Origin: Glossina fuscipes
Lineage: Eukaryota > Arthropoda > Insecta > Diptera > Glossinidae
Reading direction: 5' to 3'
Length of the DNA: 64,000 bases
Assembly: GCF_014805625.2 (NCBI RefSeq)
Contig: NW_023998414.1
Span: forward strand, 23,055,034-23,119,033
Shown here: positions 11,570 to 23,330 of the stretch, in pieces
How the letters are laid out: each line of letters begins with the position of its first letter
Position numbering within the stretch: position 1 is the first letter of the stretch
Position numbers and translations under genes: made by a program
Notes under the pieces: generated by a model
What the model was told of the DNA's origin: nothing
The model's database searches: none
The model's input: the letters and a program-made list of their open reading frames with translations, nothing else

Positions 11570-12240
11570 TTATTTATTGAAGAGAATTGCGTGTGTTTAG
11601 TGGCACTCTTGAAATCCTTTTGCTAAAATGTCAATTTATCTTTTCAATTTATTTTTTGCTTTAACATTTTTTTTTTTATCGTTTTTCATGCTTTTGTTTT
11701 TTTTTTTTTTTTTTGATTCAGTTTTCTTAGTGTTTTCTGGTTCAACCTCAAGTCATTTTTTGTGTTGACTAATAATAAATTGAATGTGCGTTACATTTGT
11801 TTCTTATAAATAGTTTAACAATGTGATTACGTATGTATACGTGTATATATTTGTGTATGTTTATGTGTGTACGTTAATGTGCTATGTGCAGCATTCATTT
11901 ATTCAAGTCGTATATCCTGCTATTGTGGATTTCTACACATATTTGCCGTTAGTTTTGTCAAACTTTCTTCCATTTTGTTTTTTTTTTGCTTCATTCTTTT
12001 TTTCTTCTTTACTTTATTCCTTTTTTGATAATCGTATCACTTGAACACACGACATGTTAAGACAATGAATTTATAACTTGTTGGTAAAGTTTTCTTTTGT
12101 GTAAAATATTCTTGCTCTCTCTCTCTCTCTCTCTGTATTTCTCGCCTTTCCAATTATATATCTTACATATACGCTTATATGCATTCATATACAATTATTA
12201 CATATATAGAAAATAACATTTGATAACCACAACGAATTAC
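11570..12240 (-). other. probable 3' UTR of the minus-strand gene ending at 12241
   Basis: Directly follows the stop codon on the minus strand. It is T-rich on the plus strand (so A-rich in the inferred transcript) and reaches two overlapping AATAAA motifs at 11569-11578. No open frame is conserved-looking. The UTR end is a guess: other AATAAA motifs occur further on. Confidence 0.35.
12118..12134. repeat. (CT)n microsatellite
   Basis: Short pure CT run inside the probable 3' UTR. Confidence 0.8.
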
Positions 12241-12361
12241 TTAAGGTTTCGGTTTTTCTACCAAGTACGTCCGTTCGTCGTTTGGAGCTGATGCTGCCAA
12301 GGATGGGTCTGCCTTAGTTTTTCCTTTCTTCGTCTTAGGTAATAAGTGTTTAATTGTAATC
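12241..12361 (-). CDS. terminal coding exon of an unidentified minus-strand gene
   Basis: Best host-gene candidate in the window. On the minus strand an acceptor (TTTTAACAG, AG at 12363-12362) is followed by one base completing a split codon and 39 codons ending in TAA (12241-12243). The peptide is hydrophilic and Lys-rich: it begins ITIKHLLPKTKKGKTK, passes through ADPSLAASAPNDERTY and ends LVEKPKP. Codon choice is mixed (CCG, ACG, GAC, GCA), more GC-rich than the flanks, and the segment has none of the Phe/Leu/Ile bias of chance frames here. It would be a cytoplasmic C-terminal tail, or the tail of a soluble protein. I do not recognise the gene. The preceding exon is not found; the intron upstream is probably long. 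Alternatives are a chance frame or an alternative last exon. Confidence 0.5.
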
Positions 12362-12516
12362 CTGTTAAAATTGCAGACAAATTGTTATTTTTCCTTAAGC
12401 ATTCAAAATATGCGTTTATATGGGAAAAACGTGACAAAGTGTATCCTTCTTTGCGGACGAAATATCAAAGTATTAGTAAAATATCTCTAGTGTACATACG
12501 TGCATATAACACGTGA

Positions 12517-12549
<33 letters not shown>

Positions 12550-13193
12550 CAATAAAACTTTAAATGAAAATTTGCTCAAATATATTATTGTCTGTGACTG
12601 AGTCTTCGTTCTTTACCATCACCATCAACACCACCATCAATGCGTAGTGCAAGTATTAAGTTTGCCTTTCAATTTGTCCATCACATTTTAGTATTCCATG
12701 GGGTTACTTGACAGAGAGCAGAAACCATTTCAGATACATACATTTATTGTCTAATTTAAACTTTAGAAAGCTAATATCCACAATAATATATATATTTATA
12801 TGTATATTTTAAATGTCATTTGACAAAAACTTTTCTATTTCACAATTTTTGCCTTTATTCTCTTAGTTAGGGACTCTAAGAGTTTTGTTCACTTTCAATT
12901 GAGCCTTTGCTTCGTAGATGTACTTATTCTCAAAGAAATATTTCAATTCAAAGCTTCGAAAATCCTCATGTGTGCGGGTGTCTTGTCAAGGGGGGGAAAT
13001 TTTTGCGGAAAGAAATTCAAAAAATTGTAATTTAGTTTTTTCTAACTGAATGGATGTTCGAACTTCAATATAACATATTTTTTTTTGTTTTGGCAAAACT
13101 GCAAGACATGTTTATCATTACACACGCACTACATACAGGGAAACTTTTTAAAATGTCTTTGATATGTTCGAGCAGGATAGAATTTTGAATAGC
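12362..13193. other. intron-like spacer
   Basis: Contains a CATA repeat (12518-12546) and a run of ACCATCACC-type triplets at about 12617-12641. No gene is supported. Confidence 0.4.
12518..12546. repeat. (CATA)n microsatellite
   Basis: About seven tetranucleotide units. Confidence 0.9.
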
Positions 13194-13380
13194 TTAGATT
13201 TTCTTTAACACCCCTTTACTATGCTTGATAATGAATTCTGTTGGTTGATATTTTTTGCAACAATGGTCAACACAATTAAACGCCGATTGCATTTTATCAT
13301 CTTGAGGATCAGCCTTAGATGAAAATTCTTGGATAGGATCATCGTTCTGCATGAATTTTGCTAGAAAAACCATGCGATTT
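13194..13380 (-). CDS. unidentified open segment with an in-frame acceptor (possible exon or relic)
   Basis: I do not recognise it. The minus-strand frame after GGTTTTTCTAG (AG near 13367) reads AKFMQNDDPIQEFSSKADPQ, then a Cys-rich part (FNCVDHCCKKY), and ends at HSKGVLKKI and TAA (13194-13196). The acid/amide/Lys mix and the CVDHCC cluster look protein-like. The stop means it would be a terminal exon in its own right, which competes with the one at 12241 unless they are alternative ends. It could also be a mobile-element remnant. Confidence 0.25.
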
Positions 13381-13784
13381 ATATGGCAACAAAATGTCGC
13401 GATGAAAGTGGATCCAGGAGAGTGATTTGACACACAAATCTACGATGGACTGCGTAGGTATATACTTTTCGGACTTCCACCCTTACTTATGAAAAGTAAG
13501 ACTCTGCTTGGCAAGAAGTTATGATTTTTTCCATGTGACATATTATAGATAGATAAGGAGTCATATTACGCGTAGTGACGTCACGTATTTAAGAACACCA
13601 TAAATTTGTAACATGGTTTGCAGAGAGAATTTGTCTGCACGTTACTTAGCACTTTATGGAAAACTTTCCCCTTTTGAGATGGCACCAACTTTACTTAGAT
13701 GTAATTTGTTCAACGGCTACCAGGGGGTAGAAGAAAGCTTCAGAGACGCTATAAAACCGATATAAATTCGATAGGTATGGGAAT

Positions 13785-13862
13785 TCTGAATCAATTTAAA
13801 TTTACCCGTCCGTCTGTACGTTCCTTTGTCCGTGCGCCTGTCCGTCTGTTTGTGTGGCAGTT
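13785..13862 (+). repeat. dispersed repeat with CCGTCTG core, fragment
   Basis: Order of landmarks: TCTGAATCAATTTA, then CCCGTCCGTCTG, TTTGTCCGTGCG and CTGTCCGTCTG. Same family as the copies near 10.0, 28.4, 36.9 and 60.6 kb. Confidence 0.6.
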
Positions 13863-14972
13863 AAATAAATAAAATTGTCCAGGATATTAAAAGTTTTCCC
13901 AGGTATAGGCTAATATTGATCAAATTGGCCAATTTGGTCAAAAGACATGCGTACAGTACAATATACATTGAGAACATATCTGCGTTTATAAGTGAGAAAA
14001 ATTACTTTTTTCTTCCACATACATTCTATGAAAGATGCTGCATTATGCCTGCATATATATGAATAAGTAACCAAATGACCAAGTTCACACAACATTACAG
14101 AGTATTAAGATATCATATATATTTTCTTGTCATCTTTTTTACTTCCTCTCACATACTTCAGTAAAGAATGATGGGTGTAACAGATTCGGCCATAATCAAA
14201 TGTAGTCTTATGATTTATTTGTAATTCCTGACACACAATACAATTTTTTTTTTTTTCTTTTTTTATATATATATATATATATTATGTAGTAATGTTTAGA
14301 TAAACATATTTTTATTGGTTTAATTGCAAACTACTTTAACTTTCGCATTACGAATTCCCTGTGGATCTATTTTTATTCTCTCTCTCCAATACATATATAT
14401 ATATATATATATATATGTATACAATATAATATGTTTCTACAAACCAAACTAAATTCATCTTCCTGGTCTTCTTGAGCTTCGGTTTTGTAAAACAAAAGTT
14501 TAGCTAAATAAAAGTTGAACAGCAGTAGAAAATTTGCATTTTGTGTGTGACAAAAATTAATTAAAGCCAATCGGAAATAGGAAGGAACACCAATAAAGAC
14601 TAGTTTCAAATAAATATTCTATTATGCATACACCCACACGCATTGGTATCCATAAGGAGATGTCTCAAATGAGATTTTTATTTTTTTTTTTATTTTTTTT
14701 TTTATCTTGTTTTTGGTTAGAATGCGAAAAGGATATAAGGACATGGATATGCAAGTATAAATTTAAATAGCAGACTATGTACACAGTAGTTGCAGACAAT
14801 CGAGAAGATTGTGATAAATGCTTTCATGGTAACGGTTTATGTGTTGACGTAGATTTTCTATTTTTAGATAGAAATCTAAAGAATTAAAACTAAAATTTGT
14901 TACTTATGTTGTGTGCTACGGTTCAATGATTATTTACAATTAAATTAATTAATTATTAATTAGATAAACAAA

Positions 14973-14973
14973 A

Positions 14974-14998
<25 letters not shown>
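14973..14998. repeat. (GA)n microsatellite
   Basis: Pure GA dinucleotide run followed by GA-rich sequence. Confidence 0.9.
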
Positions 14999-15004
<6 letters not shown>

Positions 15005-16501
15005 CAGAGAGAAAAGGTAGAAAAAGTAATAGCTTTCTCCCACACACCTATGCAATTTTCATACAATAACTTAAGTTAATGGATATTTTACATACGACTC
15101 GAGATGTACTTAACTTCTTTATATGCTATGACCATCAGACTAGATATACATTTTCTCGTTCGCGAATTTAGCGATCAGACGACACGTGTATATATATTCT
15201 TGATTAGCATGTGCTTCTAATTTAATTTAGCCATTCTCGTCTGGATGTTTGTGCGTCTGTCTAACTTGTATTATCCGTGTTGCGCCGAGTTGCGCAAAAG
15301 GTTGAGATAGAGAAAAACTTACGCTTTTTATGCATCTATATATACTCTTATGGCTGATAAACGGTAATGAAATTTGAATAGAAACATTACGGGGTCCGTA
15401 AACAAGCCAAAACAACGTCTGTTGGCAGCAGGTTGACATTTCAGAAAATACTTTACAATGCAAATATATTCGTCTAAGACGGCAAATAGCGAAGGTGCAC
15501 CTTAAGCGAACCATAGCGTTTTACTCTACATCTAGTTTGCGCACTTTGCACACTTTTGAGTTTAAAATATATATGTAATCGCCTGCACAGATACGGAAGC
15601 TATTGTAGTACTTTGTCATTGTTCTTTAACGTGATCTTGTCATTTGCGGCTGTCTGTCAATCATATGAAAATTGAATTAAATCTAACCATGAAAACAAGT
15701 TTGTCATCATACTCAAGTGAAACTAATTTATTATTCCTTAGGTACACTCCACTTAAATTTCAACTTAGACAAGCTTAAACTTTTACTGTCAGTCACTTAC
15801 ATTAAGCCCTTTGTGAACGATTTGAAGGGAAAAAAGTTCTTCTCTAGTATGAGTTACATACATAATTTTATAGGGTGTTTGCAGCGACTCATTTAAATTT
15901 CGCTATTGATAGTGACATGCCGTTCTCCATATTTGTCGTGTGTAAAAGATTGTTTATAGTTTTACTTCATTCATTGTGTTTTCAATATTTTTTTGCATTG
16001 CGTGGCGCGGTTGTTCGATGGCAATGCTTGGCAGTATGTGGAGATTAAGAAAATTACATGATACTAGTATTACCCTTGCAGACGATGTTATTAAGCGAAT
16101 AAATGAAGAGGGAAGGAAAGTAAAAAGCCGAACCTCTAGCAAGATTTATATGTTTACATTGCTATGTAATATAAACCTGATTTGTGTAAATGAAAAAAAT
16201 TTCTTTATTTGCTTTAGTTGTCATTTCGTTTGCGCTATTCGCCTGTTTTTCTTTTCTTCGTTTTTTATTTTTCATTTTTTATTTTGATTTCACTAATAAA
16301 CAGCCGGCCCGTCATAAGCCGTTCTGATGTGTTCTAGTTTTAGTTTTGTCATAATTTCCTTTTCATTTTTTTTTTGCCTACAATTTTTTTCTTTATTGAA
16401 AGTGTGCTTATGTTTATGAAGCGATATGTATGCACATAAAACCATATGTTATTGTTGGCAAAGTTCTGATCTGATTTCATTCTCCTGGGCTCATAATTTT
16501 G

Positions 16502-16571
16502 TTTTTGTTTTTTTTTTGTGCTTTTTTTTTTTTTTTTTTTTTTTTTATTTTTTTTTTTTTTTTTTTTTTCT
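16502..16571. repeat. T-rich homopolymer tract
   Basis: About 70 bases almost entirely T with single-base interruptions. Confidence 0.85.
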
Positions 16572-17253
16572 TTGCTTCTTATTACTAAAGAAATGATAAT
16601 TAAGAAACATTGAATGAATTCCGCTTCATAAGGTATTCAAAGCAGAGCAAAGCTGACATGCATCGAAAATCTACGCTTTAACGTTTTCATATTCACCACC
16701 AAAGAGAATGTACACATTAATTGTATACTACACGGCAGGGAGACTGCATTCTAACGATATACTCATATATTAAAGGAAAAATGCATAGCACGCATATACT
16801 CATTCCATCTGCAAATCGTAAAGATTCATATCAGCGGTTGGCTGGAAAATTGCAGAATTTGCAACACAAGTTTTTGATGACAAGTTGCTTTTACTCTCTC
16901 CTATCACTTATTATAAGTGCAATGAACTGCAATGATTTTGATATCTCTCCGATACTTGGGCAAGTATCGAGTTGTACAATGACTTTAGAAATCCATAGAA
17001 GTTCCTTATTCGACTCTTCTCTTCTCGGTGATCGGAGCGGAGAAAGTAGTATAAGGAAAATTGCTTGCGTAACCAACAAAGAAAAACAAACAAGTGACAA
17101 AATTTTACTCCGTAACGACCGGAAAGAAAATGAGAAAAATGAAATTTCAATAAATATTTTCATGCAAGTGCTTTAGGCCTATCCATAGAAAATAGATGGA
17201 ACTTTCTGCCGTTATGTCTGTCGCGGTTTCATTTCGTATAACGTTCACAGTAC

Positions 17254-17385
17254 TTACGACGAAAAACCAACTTCAACAACTTCTTCTAAATTTAAATTGC
17301 ATTCTATAGCTTCGATAGCAATCTCTCTCCATGCGCGATCAATGTTTTGCGTTAAATTCAAAACTGATATCTGCATTTGCGCATA
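17254..17385 (-). CDS. unidentified protein-like segment ending at a splice donor
   Basis: I do not recognise the product. On the minus strand, 43 codons lie open between an in-frame TAA (17386-17388) and a TAA at 17254-17256. The middle reads NLTQNIDRAWREIAIEAIEC and continues NLNLEEVVEVGFSS, an amphipathic, coil-like mix unlike chance frames here. The stop is embedded in GTC-GTAAGTA, an excellent donor (exon end 17258), so the frame may be spliced instead of terminated. Possible acceptors on the minus strand are AAATGCAG and GATATCAG, near 17366-17374. The AW-x(8)-C-x-GF spacing faintly recalls the C-terminal end of pogo/Tigger transposases, but the gap before GF is too long for me to call it. 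Confidence 0.3.
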   Translation of the reverse strand, partial: YAQMQISVLNLTQNIDRAWREIAIEAIECNLNLEEVVEVGFSS

Positions 17386-17680
17386 TTAAGAGAGTGCTCG
17401 CGTTACATACACATGCCTAAATCGATTTAGAATTTTTTACTGATCCACAATTACAACCAATTCTACAGAATCTCTGAAACTTTTTCTTTTTTCTTTTTAG
17501 GGTTTTAAAGCTTGCGATGATTATAAAACGGAAACAGTCAAATACCACCAACATATAATATTTGATATCATAATTTATGCAATCGTTTCTAAAATCCATG
17601 TTGTTGTATCCAATAAGTCGCGGTCAAAATTTTGAATTTGTTGCATTCATGTGCAAATGCTCCCCTTTTCTTCATACATC

Positions 17681-17690
17681 TGTGTGTGTG

Positions 17691-17721
<31 letters not shown>

Positions 17722-17722
17722 T
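17681..17722. repeat. (TG)n plus poly-T compound repeat
   Basis: Twelve TG units run directly into a poly-T tract. Confidence 0.9.
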
Positions 17723-17755
17723 ATTATTTGTTTTCTTTATTTTTTATTTTTGACG

Positions 17756-17783
17756 GATTGATTGATTGATTGATTGATTGATT
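17756..17783. repeat. (GATT)n tetranucleotide repeat
   Basis: About seven GATT units. Confidence 0.9.
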
Positions 17784-18155
17784 AATTTGTTTTTCTTTTA
17801 TGATTTTTATTTTTGAGATTCACAGAATTTTGATGCTGCGATCTAAAAAGGAAAAAATATTATTGACTTAGTATGGCTTAGCTCGTGAACTGACTTCGTT
17901 GACATTTTCAGTTTGCTCAACCATAGCTAACCAAGAGGCATAAAGCTAATGTTAAATAGGTTTCCGTAAGAATTAAAACGTTCCATAATAAGCTTTCGAG
18001 TTCGCTCACTGAAAACATGTTGTGCACATATTTGACTCATTTTAAAACTTGCTCTTCATATTTATGTGCAATTAAGTGTCCGACCAACTTTTTTGTAAAC
18101 TTGAACAAACAATATATTGCATGTGCTATTTTTTTATTATAGGAGTTACTGGGCA

Positions 18156-18540
18156 TTATAGCATTGCTTCTCTCATTTGATGAGCAAAGAACAACTGCTG
18201 TGGTGAAATGGAAGCACCGTCAGAAGGAGAAAAGTCCGCCGGTAACAGTGAGAAGCATGACACATTGCAGCTAAGTGCTGCACAAGTTTTGCTACATGAG
18301 GCCGAATTTTGGCATATTGTGAACGATTTTCGTGCCAATTGCATTAGTTTTTGTTGGTAGCTTTCCCTAGTGATGGTTTGATTCCGATGGAATAAGTCAC
18401 CAAAGGCCACGCCTCATTAACTCCACAAAAGAAGTCAGGTTTATCAGACATTTTGATGATTCGCTTACCCTGCATCATGGATACTGCGTTTTGAAATATT
18501 ATAACGCATCCACTGTCCATCACCCGTAAACACTTAACAC
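18156..18540 (-). pseudogene. mariner transposase relic (second lineage)
   Basis: Scattered frames on the minus strand give recognisable mariner pieces in the right order. FTGDGQWMRY (about 18522) corresponds to the first catalytic region, normally GDEKW. NQTITRESYQQKLMQLARKS (about 18315-18375) is the segment before the second Asp. RPHVAKLVQHLAA (about 18265-18305) follows the second Asp, whose QHDNA context is gone. FSPSDGASISPQQLFF (about 18185-18235) is the remnant of the SPSDYHLF block. Several frameshifts separate them. The wording differs from the 2.8-kb mariner, so it is another lineage. No terminal repeats were found. Confidence 0.6.
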
Positions 18541-21306
18541 ATTATCTACGAATTAAGCGGGGAAAGTAGATTTTTCTCCAAATGGAAAGACACCATATTT
18601 TTGTCTGATTACTTACACAGTTGCGTCTCGCTTGAACATAAGAAAATTCCTAGTTTTATTCAGCATTTTGCGATAAGACGGATTCACCGTCACACACACG
18701 ATATTAACATTCCATGCAACGCTGATTCACGAGCAGATGTCTCATGTCTCGAGTCGAAAATAATTCAGCCAACCATACTGACGAGTAGGCGCTTTTCTTC
18801 AATCCTAGTGAAGTGTGAAGTAACTTCTGTAGCATTATATTAACATTACATCACATGACTTTAAAGTAACTTTTAACAAAATCTAATTATGTTTCACTTG
18901 TGAAAGAAAGAAAAGGGCAACTTCAATGCCCAATGCTTCGCATAATTGCAAAGTGACATGAGAATATATGCGATTAATGGTCTATGCCCCTTCCATGCGC
19001 TACTTGCTACGGTGCCAAGCACCACACTAATCTCTGTCCAGTTAAGACCTCTATCAAGCTAAATATATAGCAGATGACGTCGATATTACCCAAATCATTT
19101 TTTCATTCTATATTGATTCTCGTTCGATTTTCTTTACAAATCTGTAGATATATATCCGCTATCTACTTGTTGATGTTTGCACATTTTAGTATACAAATAG
19201 GGTGTATCGAAAATGTGATAAAAATATGATGAGAAGAAAATTCGGTTTTATAAATTTCTTTCTTATTAATTCGAATAATATTCGTATTGTTATTGATAAA
19301 GTTTAGTGTTACCTTTTAAGTGGCAATCAGCTTTAGTATCGTTGAGAAAACTGCCTGTAATTAAACGCACTGTTTGTAAGGAAATGAAAGAAAAACTTGA
19401 ATTAAGCCTATTAACATCATGTTTTAATGACCGCAATATATAGCAAAATATGATTATTATATAATAACACAATACAATACCACCTTAGCGAAGATGGAGT
19501 GAGGGGTGCAAAAGAAATTGCATTATTAACTATTTATTATATTTTCAACTTCAATGCTATTCATAAACCAATCAGTGAATTAATACCGAACAATGCCTTT
19601 CTTTCTATAGTTCAATGATTTGTTAACAATGGACCATATCATGCTAGTTTCGTTATTTATTTATTAGAAAATTAATACCTCTAGGTTTATAAAGAAAATA
19701 AAGATATACATATACATATACATATATATATATATATATGTGGCGATATAAAAATGTATATAAACATGTGGCATATATATGGCAGTGTATATGTGGGCAC
19801 CTTTACTTTCATATACTCATGCGTTATGTATGTAAAGCCTAAAAGGCTTTTTTGAAAAAAAAAAAAAAATGCATAGTTTGCTGTCGTTGTCGTTTTTTGT
19901 TATTGTTTTTATCACGTTTTTTTTTTCAAACATACGTGCGTAAAAGCCTATATTCCCTTAGTGCCATTGTCGTCTCAGCAAAGAGACGAAAAACACAATA
20001 AGCAAAACTCTAAGAAAATGAAAAAGACATTATAAAGTTGCATGCTCACTTGATCGTACAATAAACTTTTTAAAAAACATTTCAGGCATTAACCACGTTC
20101 ACTTTATTGTTAAAGAAAGTACTTTTTTCTTTTTTTTTTTTTTTTACTTATTTATTTATTTTTATTTTTATGTATTTATTAATTTTTTTTTTCCTCTTTT
20201 CGTTATCACCTTTAAATAAAAATAAAGCTAACAACGAAGAAAGTTACGTTCGTAGAGTGAAGATAAGGTAAGAAAACGTCAAGACCACATTTTTTAACCC
20301 TTTTCTAAGAAATATTAAGCCTTCTGAACGTCACATAACTTTTACTTAACATTATCATTAGTAGATATTTATTATATTTTCTCGACATTGCAAGCATGAA
20401 AAGTTTTAAAATTTACAGAAAAACCAAAAAAAATTATTTTTGTATATAAATTAAATTTAATAAAGTTTCGTAAGGAAAAGTAACTTTAATTAGCGTCACA
20501 CATTTAGTTGATGATGAACATTGCATGCCAACGATCTCAAGCAAATATTATATATAAAAATCGCAACACTATTTCCAAATAGTTGCTTACGTGTGATAGT
20601 CTTTAATGAAAGTTCGTAATGCCTTTGATTGAAATCAAATTTTCAAAATTTCATTTCATAAATTCTCGCTTTTTATTTAGCTAAGAATCGTAGGCGTCGT
20701 TAAAGTTGCTCAGTAGAACTACAGCACATATATCCCGTACCGAGTTATAGAGTTCGATCCGAAATTATTCTCTATGGCCCGCGCCAAGTAGTTGTGATCA
20801 GAATTTCTTACTGATAACGAACTTGCAGACTGTTTGGTGTCTATGACGTTTATGTTTAAAATTTTTCGTTTCAATTCAAGGTTGTTTTAGATATTCAATT
20901 AGCAACCTCTTGGCAGGCAGTTTACCTCTGTTATTAAATGTTGTGAAAATGTGAAAATTTACTGGGAATGCATGTTTCCAATTACATCTACATATCCCAA
21001 ATGGGGCGAGATAAAGTGATATGGAGTTGGGGTAGGGGGCGATGGGTGAAAATTCCAATTGAGACAAACAGACGAAGGAGTAACTTTATTTTTCTTAATC
21101 CGATCTAAATTTTATACTAAAAAGCATAAAAAAAAAAAAAAAAAAATACACTTTCCTTATAAGCAACAAACATTTAATTTTTCCTGTTGTTTCTGCCAAA
21201 TATGATAATAACGGAATAAGTTTTTCGAAAATTTCAAATATAATTTCAATCCATTACTTGGTTAACTTTTCTCTAAAATTGCAAATGTATATATCGATTG
21301 AATTTG

Positions 21307-21309
<3 letters not shown>

Positions 21310-21353
<44 letters not shown>
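21310..21353. repeat. (TA)n microsatellite, about 22 units
   Basis: Pure TA dinucleotide run. Confidence 0.95.
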
Positions 21354-21357
<4 letters not shown>

Positions 21358-21786
21358 GCATCGAGAACAACATTGGTCAGTAAACTGTTTGGTGAGAAAT
21401 GGTCACAGATGCCATCATTTGATTTGTAACTATTGAAAGCAATTAAACGGTTATGCGACAGTCGAGACATTTAGACTGCACTTCAATTTATGTACTACGG
21501 CTAACGTGCCCAGAAAGCGTCTATACCCCCAAAAAGCAGTCAACAAAGAAAATGGTCAACATTTATGGGTATATTGACCGATAATATAAATGTATCTATA
21601 GATGTATTGTATTAAATCAATAAATGATATGAATGTTTTAGTATGCACAAGGGATATAAATAGAGAAAAGTAAGAGGCAGATTTAACTAACAGTCGATGC
21701 ACAACTTGAAAAAATTGCAGGGTTAAGAGAGAAACGAAAACAAGTTGCATGGGAAAGGGAGACAGGAGAGCAGGAGAGATAGTTAC

Positions 21787-21838
21787 ATAGATAGATAGAT
21801 AGACAGATAGAAAGAGAGAGAAAGAGAGAGAAAGAGTA
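21787..21838. repeat. (GATA)n and GA-rich repeat
   Basis: Five to six GATA/GACA units followed by GAAAGAGAGA repeats. Confidence 0.85.
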
Positions 21839-21968
21839 TAAACTAAGTTATGATAATAATGATAACATTCAGAAGCAACCGTAAGATACATATGTAAGAT
21901 ATTTATATATGCACGCAGAACACATGCACACACATATGCATTCTCACACCGCTATTTGTATGCACATT

Positions 21969-22009
21969 TGTATGTATGTATGTATGTATGTATGTATGTA
22001 TGTATGTAT
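21969..22009. repeat. (TATG)n tetranucleotide repeat, about 10 units
   Basis: Regular TATG repeat. The repeated MYVC reading frames across it are artefacts. Confidence 0.95.
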
Positions 22010-23039
22010 TTATGGATGCATATACGTACGCACCAGATTACATCAGTATATTGTTATACAATATAACAGGATACTGTGTATACTGTACAGTAAAATGCAA
22101 GAAGTTGTTCATCTTTGCAACAATAACAACAATTGAACAAATATTGGTTTTATTGATGCAGTGTGTGAGAGCGTACGTTTGCCTGCATATAAGATTGCTT
22201 TTTATAATGTATTGAAAACGCATACATATAAAACGCATGCATATAGATACGCACGCACAAACACATATTTAGATAAATCTACATGTAATTGTTTACATGT
22301 GTTCGCTTTATGATGATAATAGTCTTACAATCAGCTTGTAGTTGGTTTTTGTGGGGTGAGTAACTGTGTGTATGCGTGTTTATATAAAAGTTTACAAACA
22401 ATTTATTCCAATTTATTTCGCTGCAAAAATTTTGTATAAGTAACCGACTAACTCTAAATGCATATTTATTGATTTTTAAATACTTTTCCATATTTTCAAT
22501 TCATTAAAATTTTTTTTTTTTTTCTTTCATGTTAAAGGAGTACAGCGATAAGAAAAAAAAAAAGATTATGAGAAAATAAATTTTATTACCGATAGACTTT
22601 AAATTCGATTTAATCTGCTTGTTTTAGCGGTCAATCTGTTGAAAGAAGCATTCAAACAAGTAAAAACGGTACGCGAAAGTTTGAAATATTTTTCATTGTG
22701 TTCTTACTGCGTTGAATACCGTTAACTCAGTTGGAAAATTAACATAATTTGATCGGTGAAGCAGATAACAAAGAAAGGTCTACGATAACGATGATAAGTA
22801 TATGAAATAATTCATCGCTTATAAATAAATGGCGTACAGTTACACACGCGTACACACGTATATATATAAATAAGTTGTATGATAGGTGTAAAAGATATCG
22901 ACAGTATTGCAAATTCATAGCACTGTTGTGAGCTGCCGCGCGGACTTTGAACTTCCATGGAATCTTCTATGCAAAAAAAAAAAAAACATAGTAAAAAGTT
23001 TAAAAAGCTGACCGATTGCCACGCTCTAGTCCATAAATA

Positions 23040-23330
23040 AGTTTTTCTTTTTTATTTGGTTTTAATAAAATTCTAATCAAGTCCTGGTTGGCAGAATGTG
23101 CCGCTAAACAAATTGACTGTCAGAAAGAAGTGAGGAAATGAAAGGAGGCAGGAAGTGGCCGCAGCCCAATGAGTATGTGCTCAACCAATCGGCAAGTGTT
23201 ATCCCTTTACTGATTGAGCACTCACCATATGTGGCTACAATCAAGTATTGGCTGCGCCGCACTGAAATATCAATGTGAGAATAACGACTGGGTAGTCGCG
23301 ACTATTGTCTACTCGGTTATGCGGAGCTCT
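23040..23330 (-). mobile_element. tRNA-derived SINE, copy c
   Basis: Plus-strand reading shows GACTGTCAGAAAGAAG, a purine-rich stretch, then GTGGCCGCAGCCCAATG and CAATCGGCAAGTGTTAT, matching copies d and e in order. The head, read on the minus strand near 23250-23320, aligns weakly with copy e. A T-rich stretch at 23040-23060 could be the A-tail in minus orientation. Confidence 0.6.

Larger units (their letters stand above)
13434..17253. other. AT-rich intron-like spacer
   Basis: Contains a TCCGTCTG-core repeat (13785-13860), TA tracts (14268-14281, 14393-14416), a GA run (14973-14998) and a long T-rich tract (16502-16571). A 151-codon ORF (16721-17176, +) starts without a good context and has no motif I recognise. 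A short segment at about 16018-16135 (+), with DDVIKRINEEGRKVKS, looks mildly protein-like but has no support. Confidence 0.4.
17386..18155. other. AT-rich spacer with simple repeats
   Basis: TG run (17681-17704), T run (17705-17722) and GATT repeat (17756-17783). No gene is supported. Confidence 0.5.
18541..23039. other. AT-rich spacer
   Basis: No gene is supported. Contains TA tracts (19716-19739, 21310-21353), GATA (21787-21810) and TATG (21969-22009) repeats. A tRNA-like B box (GAGTTCGATCC) near 20752 lacks a matching tRNA fold. The first 300 bases may hold unreadable N-terminal remains of the mariner relic at 18156-18540. Confidence 0.4.

Noticed and set aside
16721..17176. Longest plus-strand ORF in the left half (151 codons)
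   Set aside because: No motif, poor start context, no splice evidence; composition consistent with chance in AT-rich DNA.
20690..20780. tRNA-like segment with GAGTTCGATCC
   Set aside because: No convincing A box at the right distance, no closing stems and no SINE body nearby.
21909..22215. MYVC-repeat ORFs
   Set aside because: Produced by the TATG tetranucleotide repeat.
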